Assembly: GCA_046340555.1 (NCBI GenBank)
Contig: JBKDSL010000167.1
Coordinates: 1-12,197 of the forward strand
Source: JALRAP01 sp046340555
Lineage (GTDB): Bacteria > Bacteroidota > Bacteroidia > AKYH767-A > OLB10
DNA length: 12,197 nucleotides
Direction of reading: 5' to 3'
Made by a program: the position numbers and the translations under genes. The notes under the pieces were generated by a model. That model saw nothing but the letters and a program-made list of their open reading frames with translations, had not been told where the DNA came from and made no database searches. Of the stretch, positions 7,012 through 12,197 are shown piece by piece. Position 1 is the first letter of the stretch. Every line of letters begins with the position of its first letter.

Positions 7012-8820
7012 TTACTTCACAACAACTTTCTGTGTAGCAACACCATTTTCTGAAACGATGTTCAGGGTGTAGATACCGGAAGCAAGGTCGCGAACGCTAA
7101 TGGTTTGGTTGTTGGAACCGGCAACAGCATTGATTTGGTTGTTGTATGCGGTTTTTCCAAGAACGTCAACCAACTGCAGAGATACCGCTTGAGCGCTAGC
7201 CATGTTGAAGGTAACCTGTACGTTGTAAGAGGCAGGGTTTGGGAATACAGAAACCTGAGTTGCAGCAGGTGCTTCAGCTATGCTGCTGAATGGGTTTGGC
7301 TGTGGTGTGTGGATAACGTCATAAGGAGCTGGAGCATCAGGATTTCCAGTTGGCTGGAAAGTGTTTCCTGGCTCACCATCTTTATAATAGAATACATCCA
7401 CTGTGTTGCCGATGCTCTTTGGAAGCATTGGCCATACCATTTCATCAAAGTCAGAACCGTTCAAACGAACAGGTGCAGACCAGTTCATTCCCAAGTCAGA
7501 AGACGACATGTAGAATGAGTTACGGAATGACTCTTCCCCAGCTGGGTCAGGATTTCCGTTGGTTGTGTTCTCGATGATAGAAGAGTACACCAAGTGAATG
7601 TTGTTATCTGCATCAATACCCAAAGAAGGCATACTGGTAAGACCGAACTGGTAGATGGCAATATTTGGAGCGAGTTCGATAACGCCGCTTCCATCGATAT
7701 CTTCAACGAATGCAATCACGTTGTTGGTGATGTCGCCAGCAGGCATAGTTTCGTTCCAGTAAAGCAAACCGTCTGTTCCAGGGAAATAAGAAACATCAGG
7801 AGAAACTTCACAAAGGATACGGGTGCTACCAGTTACAACGTGCACAGTTCCGTTGTTGTCGATCACGCAAGAAATACCGCTATCAGTGGTAGGGATGGTG
7901 TCAGCAACGCCGTCACCGTCTACGTCAGAGATAGACAAATTGTAATCATATGGAGCCAATGGGAATTCGTTGATTACAGTGGTAGTCCAAGTGGCACCAT
8001 TGTCAGTTGATTTGTAAAGAACCAAGCTCTCAGAGAAACCACCCACTACGATTGCAACAACATCACCACGAGAGTCGATATCATAACCATCAGTTGAACC
8101 TTCGAAAAGGTAGGTAGAGAAATTTGGCAGAACAAGGTTCTCGTCAGCCCAAGTGGCACCACCATCGGTAGAACGAGAATAGAAGTTGTAGAAAGGAGCA
8201 GCATTCGGATTTCCGATTACGTGAACCGAGTTGCCGTTAGCACCGCCAACATCCATACGTGGCCAAGTAACTGTAGTTGCACCTAGTGCAACGGAAGTCC
8301 AAGCACCAGTTCCTTTGGTAGCGCGAGTGTGAATGTTGGTTGGGTTGGTTCCGTGGTTAACTACAACCTCACCGCCAGTGGCTGTTACACCAATGTTTGG
8401 CCAACCTGTACGGAAAGCTTCTTGACGAGCAGTTGGAGCAGGAGCCCAAGATGAACCATTCCAATAGTTGTAACCAGTACCGCGGTCAGCATAAGCGGTT
8501 GGGGCATCACCTTTGGTCCAAACAACGGAAATAGTACCGTCAGCACTGCGGTGAACACGATTACCAACTGAACCGTAGTTGGATTGCAAATCGTAAGTAG
8601 TTTGACCGATAACAGTTTCAACCATGGAACCACGGTTAGAGCTAACGGTTGGGTTGATGGCGCGAGTTGGAACGATTGCGGCATCAGATGGGCGCTGAAC
8701 CAGGCGCTTCTGGTTCTGGGTGGATTCATTCAGCCTAGACTGCACAGATTCCCTGTTGTTCTGAGCGAAAACAGAGAAAGTGAAAGTTAAAGCCAAACCA
8801 CTGAGTAACAGTTTTTTCAT
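7012..8820 (-). CDS. Secreted Asp-box protein with T9SS type A sorting domain (paralog 2)
   Basis: Exported protein of 602 residues and unknown specific function. The frame stays open to 8901, but the ATG at 8820 gives a proper signal peptide (MKKLLLSGLALTFTFSVFAQ) and an A-rich leader, so I use it. Layout matches the neighbouring paralog: a conserved TTYDLQSN segment (74-81); ADRGTGYNYWNGSSWAPAPTAR (111-132, two pieces); Asp-box-like STDGGATW (217-224), STDNGATW (271-278) and a degenerate SDLGMNW (441-447); DVDGDGVADT (299-308); DIDGSG (374-379). The T9SS type A sorting domain begins at about residue 520 (VSVFPNPASYNVQV) and ends DLASGIYTLNI with a KVVVK tail. A beta-propeller-like exported protein is likely; binding partner or enzyme activity is unknown. 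It has its own predicted promoter and terminator, so the tandem pair appears independently transcribed. Confidence 0.88.
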   Translation of the reverse strand: MKKLLLSGLALTFTFSVFAQNNRESVQSRLNESTQNQKRLVQRPSDAAIVPTRAINPTVSSNRGSMVETVIGQTTYDLQSNYGSVGNRVHRSADGTISVVWTKGDAPTAYADRGTGYNYWNGSSWAPAPTARQEAFRTGWPNIGVTATGGEVVVNHGTNPTNIHTRATKGTGAWTSVALGATTVTWPRMDVGGANGNSVHVIGNPNAAPFYNFYSRSTDGGATWADENLVLPNFSTYLFEGSTDGYDIDSRGDVVAIVVGGFSESLVLYKSTDNGATWTTTVINEFPLAPYDYNLSISDVDGDGVADTIPTTDSGISCVIDNNGTVHVVTGSTRILCEVSPDVSYFPGTDGLLYWNETMPAGDITNNVIAFVEDIDGSGVIELAPNIAIYQFGLTSMPSLGIDADNNIHLVYSSIIENTTNGNPDPAGEESFRNSFYMSSSDLGMNWSAPVRLNGSDFDEMVWPMLPKSIGNTVDVFYYKDGEPGNTFQPTGNPDAPAPYDVIHTPQPNPFSSIAEAPAATQVSVFPNPASYNVQVTFNMASAQAVSLQLVDVLGKTAYNNQINAVAGSNNQTISVRDLASGIYTLNIVSENGVATQKVVVK

Positions 8821-8878
8821 TTTGTTTGGTTTTGATTGGTTATTAATTGGATTAGTTAGAATTGTCGCACTATAAAAG

Positions 8879-8886
8879 CAAATGTA
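8879..8886 (-). promoter_or_regulatory. Candidate -7 promoter element for T9SS paralog 2
   Basis: The minus strand reads TACATTTG, an exact TAnnTTTG match, 58 bp upstream of the ATG at 8820. A TTTTTG lies only 12 bp upstream of it, which is shorter than the usual 17-23 bp spacing to a -33 element, so the -33 is uncertain. The leader is A-rich with AACCAAACAAA directly before the ATG. Confidence 0.45.
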
Positions 8887-8906
8887 GACATACCAAGACA
8901 AAAAGT

Positions 8907-8961
8907 GTGGTTGAAAATCAAAAAAAAATTAAGATTTTGTTAATTACCTAAGTGGTTGAAA
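8907..8961. repeat. 10-bp direct repeat GTGGTTGAAA, 45 bp apart
   Basis: GTGGTTGAAA occurs at 8907-8916 and 8952-8961. The near copy begins 20 bp upstream of the -7 element of T9SS paralog 2; the far copy ends 8 bp before the glycosyltransferase stop codon. This spacing could suit an operator pair, but ten bases in AT-rich DNA may also be chance. Confidence 0.3.
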
Positions 8962-8969
8962 TTTAGTCA

Positions 8970-10115
8970 CTAAAGCCTATAATGTTGTTTAAAATTTTGG
9001 GATATGGATTCCATTGAAAAATGTTGGCTTCCATAGTTTGCGATTTCTTGCTTTTTACTAGCGTAAATACCTGTGGCCATATTCCTCATGGCATTTACCA
9101 ATTCGGTAATGTTTCGCGGTGGTATCAGAATGCCGTTTTCCTTGTTTACGTACTCGGCAATGCCACCAACATCAGTGGAAATTACTGGCACACCACAACA
9201 AAGCGATTCTACAATCGTGCAGGGGAGATTCTCGTAGTTGCTGAACATCACCAAAGCATCTGCCTCTCGCATCCTGGATGCCAATTGCTCACCCTCCATC
9301 AAGCCTGTAAAAGAAATTCTGCTTCCTATGAGTTTTGTAGCTTCTGCGTAAGAAAAAACAGATTTGTAATCAGGTCCGTCGCCGATAATGGTAAGACTCC
9401 CTTTCAATCCCAACCGAACATATTCCGCGAAAGCATCCACAATTCCCTTGATGTTTTTTGCCGGCTCATCGAAGCAGGAAACATGAACGAAATCAAAATC
9501 TTTTTGAGTGGTTTTTTCTTCTAGGTGGAATAAGCCGCAATCGGCAACATTGGGCGTTACAACGTATTTGTTTTTCAAACCCAATGACTGCATGGCATTC
9601 GCCAAATTTTTAGTTACCGTGGTTATGCACTTTGCATTTTTTACGACCAATTTGGTGAACCTTTTCCTTAGCCATCCGCGATAAGCGCCTTTAGCTACAT
9701 TCTGCGGCAAGTATCTCGACCAATGCTCGGTAACCAAGTAGGGCGTATTGCGCGTGTACTTCAACCAAAGTGCTGGAATGGCAGTGCGAGATAGTACGTG
9801 CACATGTACCAAGTCTGGAGCTTCCAAAAATTTTACAGCGTGTAGATAATGCTTCAAATAACGCCAAGCATTCACTAATCCGATTGAAGATTTGCCGAAA
9901 TAGATGCGAACTTCTCTTATGCCGCCTTGAATGGATTCATCTCGGATTACTTTACCGGAGGGTAATGTTGCATCGGCGGTAACATACAAAACGGTTACGT
10001 CAGCAAACAAATTAACAGCCTCCGCATGACGTCTTACAAACAATCCTGGCATTGGATCGTGCCTGTCGGGGTACCAACGGGAAACAAACAATATTTTTTT
10101 TCGTGTGTTCGGCAC
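8970..10115 (-). CDS. GT4-family (GT-B fold) glycosyltransferase
   Basis: Retaining GT-B glycosyltransferase of 381 residues that transfers a sugar from a nucleotide donor; donor and acceptor cannot be told from sequence. The N-terminal acceptor domain opens KKILFVSRWYPDR and contains GLFVRRHAEAV (24-34), DLVHVH (101-106) and LVTEHWSRYLP (127-137). The C-terminal Glycos_transf_1 domain has the basic KNIKG segment (220-224), LTIIGDGPDY (241-250), ISFTGLM (267-273) and the conserved E-x7-E site Glu295/Glu303 in ENLPCTIVE followed by CGVPVISTDVGGIAEYV. No TM helix is evident, so it is probably cytoplasmic or peripheral. The start is GTG at 10115; no ATG is available and an upstream in-frame stop follows shortly. 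It begins 4 bp after the ATPase stop, implying co-transcription. Polysaccharide or glycolipid assembly is the usual role of the family. Confidence 0.9.
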   Translation of the reverse strand: MPNTRKKILFVSRWYPDRHDPMPGLFVRRHAEAVNLFADVTVLYVTADATLPSGKVIRDESIQGGIREVRIYFGKSSIGLVNAWRYLKHYLHAVKFLEAPDLVHVHVLSRTAIPALWLKYTRNTPYLVTEHWSRYLPQNVAKGAYRGWLRKRFTKLVVKNAKCITTVTKNLANAMQSLGLKNKYVVTPNVADCGLFHLEEKTTQKDFDFVHVSCFDEPAKNIKGIVDAFAEYVRLGLKGSLTIIGDGPDYKSVFSYAEATKLIGSRISFTGLMEGEQLASRMREADALVMFSNYENLPCTIVESLCCGVPVISTDVGGIAEYVNKENGILIPPRNITELVNAMRNMATGIYASKKQEIANYGSQHFSMESISQNFKQHYRL

Positions 10116-10119
10116 CTGA

Positions 10120-12197
10120 TTAGTTCTTTAATCGAATTCTTAATGAATTTCCAATGACTACAACATCAGAGAAGGCCATCGATAAAGCCGCTACCATCGG
10201 GCTTAGGAACCCGGCTGCAGCAATCGGGATTGCCACCAAGTTGTATGCGAAAGCCCAAAAGAGGTTTTGCCTGATGGTGCGCAAGGTCATCTTTCCTTTT
10301 TCTATTGCGGTTACCACCAATTTCAGTTCACCTTGACCTAGTATGACTACATCTGCGGCATTCATCGCAACTGAAGTGGCATCTCCGAAACTGATTCCGA
10401 TATCGGCTGTTTCCAATGATGGGGCATCATTGATTCCGTCACCAACCATCACTACAGGACCCTGTTGCATGAGGTGTTTTATGAATGTGGTTTTGTCTTG
10501 GGGAAGCATTCCACTTTTATATGAATCAAAGCCTAATGAGTGGGCAACTGCAGCACATTTGTTTTCGGAGTCGCCACTCAATAAAACGGTATTGATTCCC
10601 ATGGATTTCAAAGCGGCTATTGTTTGCTCTGCATCAGGTTTCAAGGTATCTGAAATGTCCAATGAGGCCAACTGTTTACCATTTCGCAATAAATACAAGT
10701 CGTGGCCACCATACAGGCCTCTGCCTGAAGCAGCGGAACCGGAAATCAGCTCAAAAGATTGTCCGTTTTCATCGGTTCCTCGAATTCCGACACTTTTTAT
10801 CTCCTCTATAGTGTTAAATCGAATTTGCGTGGCTCCCATTCGGTGGAAGTCTGAAACCAGGGACTTTGCGATGGGGTGGTTGGAGTGCGACTCCAAGCTG
10901 TAAAGTATGTTGATTACGTTCTCACGATCGCTTTCATCAGCATGCAGTTTGTCAACTTTGAATTTTCCATTCGTCAGCGTCCCTGTTTTATCGAACACTA
11001 CGGTTTTTATTCCCTTGAACCGCTCCAACGTGGAACCGCCTTTCACCAATATCCCATTTCGAGCTGCCGAACCTAATCCCACAGCTACTGCTGTTGGCGT
11101 GGCTAGTCCCATTGCGCATGGACAGGAAATTACCAGCACGGAAATGGCATTCATCAGGCTTTGTTGAATGTCCCTATCCAAGAATAAATGGTTGATGAAA
11201 AAAGCACCAACGGCTATAATCACCACAGCGGGCACGAACCATGCGCTGATCTTATCTCCGAGCTTTTGTATCTCGGGCTTGGACTGTTGCGCACGTTTTA
11301 CCAGTTCGATGATACCGGCCAAAACGGTGGCGTTCCCCGTTTTGGTTACTGTCATCTTGGCTATGCCTTGGTGCACGACAGTTCCCGTTAACAAAATTTG
11401 TCCAACCGACTTTAAAACAGGCGCTGATTCACCGGTCATGGCCGATTCATCTACATACACCTCGCCCCAATAAACTGTTCCATCGGCCGGAATGGCATCA
11501 CCTGTTCGCAACAACAATTTGTCGTTGGCAATTATGGATGATGTTGATACTTTTTCTATGTCCTCACTCAAATCCTATTGTATCGTGATTCGTTCAGCCC
11601 ATGTTGGCTGCAGCGAAATCAATTCACGCAAGGCGGATGTTGTTTTGCGTACCGATCGCGCCTCAATCACATTGCCAAGGAGGATCAAGGTTATGATAGT
11701 GGCTGCCGTTACAAAGAACATGAAGTTGTGTACGGTGGCTGTCCCCCAATGCATCGTCATGCCAATAATACTGTAAGAGAATGCAGATAGAGATCCCACG
11801 GTAACCAAGACGTCCATGTTGGGTACACCCGACCTCAAGGAGGTCCAAGCGCTTCTTCCGAAATGGGATAAACCAATTACCAGCACAGGAAGTGATAATG
11901 CCAATTGAAAAAGGGGGTTATGCAGAATGGGAAAATCCCAAACCATGTGGCCCAATAGCGGTATTGAGAGCAATGCGCACACCAAAAAAAGCTTTTCCTG
12001 TTTGGTTCCCAGGAATTTGTAAGGCTGCGAGTTTTCTGCCGGATTAGTCAGGTCTGCAGATCTGACAGAATATCCTAGCGAACGGATTTTGGACTCGATG
12101 GAAGGAATCTGCTCTGCTGAAACTTCTTCGAACGAAACATCCCCCGTCGTAAAATCCACCTGCACATCATGTAAACCCTGCTGCTGCAAAATGCGGC
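10120..12197 (-). pseudogene. copA: P1B copper-type ATPase, interrupted by an in-frame TAG (5' end outside window)
   Basis: Cu(I)-exporting-type P1B ATPase whose frame is open from the right edge to the TAA at 10120 except for one TAG at 11575-11577. Both halves are in the same frame, so this is a nonsense codon and not a frameshift. The 5' half shows the end of an HMA domain (VQVDFTTGDVSFEEV), four TM helices and LGNVIEARSVRKTTSALRE. The 3' half has the actuator TGES (11427-11436), CPCAMGLATP (from 11124), phosphorylation site DKTGTLT (Asp codon 10990-10992), nucleotide-domain NHP, GDGINDAP, TM7 YN and TM8 MAFSD (10165-10179). The TAG falls in the actuator domain between AERITIQ and DLSEDIEKV. 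Restart at a TTG (11571) would lack the first four helices. Possible explanations are true inactivation, occasional readthrough or a base-call error. TAG also ends the glycosyltransferase, arguing against code reassignment. Confidence 0.85.
11575..11577 (-). other. Premature TAG in the copper ATPase
   Basis: Minus-strand reading is CAA TAG GAT TTG AGT, interrupting an otherwise intact family-like sequence. A single C-to-T change from CAG (Gln) would create it, as would single changes from AAG, GAG, TGG, TCG, TTG, TAC or TAT. No flanking indel, repeat or insertion sequence is seen. Confidence 0.9.

Noticed and set aside
8821..8901. N-terminal extension of T9SS paralog 2 up to 8901
   Set aside because: It would bury the signal peptide and place the start upstream of the predicted -7 element; the ATG at 8820 gives a clean signal peptide.
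8970..11577. Genetic code with TAG read as an amino acid
   Set aside because: The glycosyltransferase in the same strand ends at a TAG at the normal family length, so TAG acts as a stop in this organism.
11560..11600. Frameshift or two separate genes in the copper ATPase
   Set aside because: Both halves share one frame, separated by a stop and one further codon; the downstream half has only a TTG as a possible start and would lack essential helices.

Overview
The window looks like a chromosomal segment of a member of the Bacteroidota, probably Flavobacteriales-like. Four things point that way: two secreted proteins end in type IX secretion (T9SS) type A sorting domains; there is a BshB1-type bacillithiol deacetylase; start codons are preceded by A-rich leaders without Shine-Dalgarno sequences; and three minus-strand units have a TAnnTTTG-type -7 promoter element. 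No tRNA, rRNA, CRISPR array, transposase or phage gene was seen, and no gap between genes exceeds about 150 bp.

Layout, left to right. Positions 1-4168 (minus strand) hold a cytochrome c maturation (System I) operon transcribed in the order ccmB, ccmC, ccmD-like, ccmE, ccmF. The ccmF gene runs off the left edge. The operon is divergent, across 65 bp, from bshB1 (4234-4953, plus), which ends at a strong hairpin serving as a probable two-way terminator. Positions 5018-8820 (minus) hold two tandem paralogous genes for large exported proteins with Asp-box (BNR-like) motifs, DxDGDG calcium-type loops and C-terminal T9SS sorting domains. Each has its own predicted promoter, and a classic intrinsic terminator separates them. 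Positions 8970-12197 (minus) hold a P1B-type (copper-type) ATPase with its 5' end outside the window. Its reading frame is broken by one in-frame TAG. It is followed 4 bp downstream by a GT4-family glycosyltransferase.

How the genes work together. CcmB, CcmC and the CcmD-like protein belong to the machinery that delivers heme to the periplasmic chaperone CcmE. CcmE here carries the CxxxY heme-binding variant rather than HxxxY. CcmF, with its WWD-type motif and four candidate heme-ligand histidines, then ligates heme to apocytochrome c. CcmA, CcmG and CcmH are not in the window. BshB1 makes the GlcN-malate precursor of the thiol bacillithiol. The ATPase would export Cu(I) if intact.

The points most worth a second look are the nonsense codon in the ATPase, its Ser-to-Asp change in the TM8 metal-site motif, the CxxxY CcmE, and the uncharacterised tandem pair of T9SS cargo proteins. 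No clearly new multi-gene system was found.
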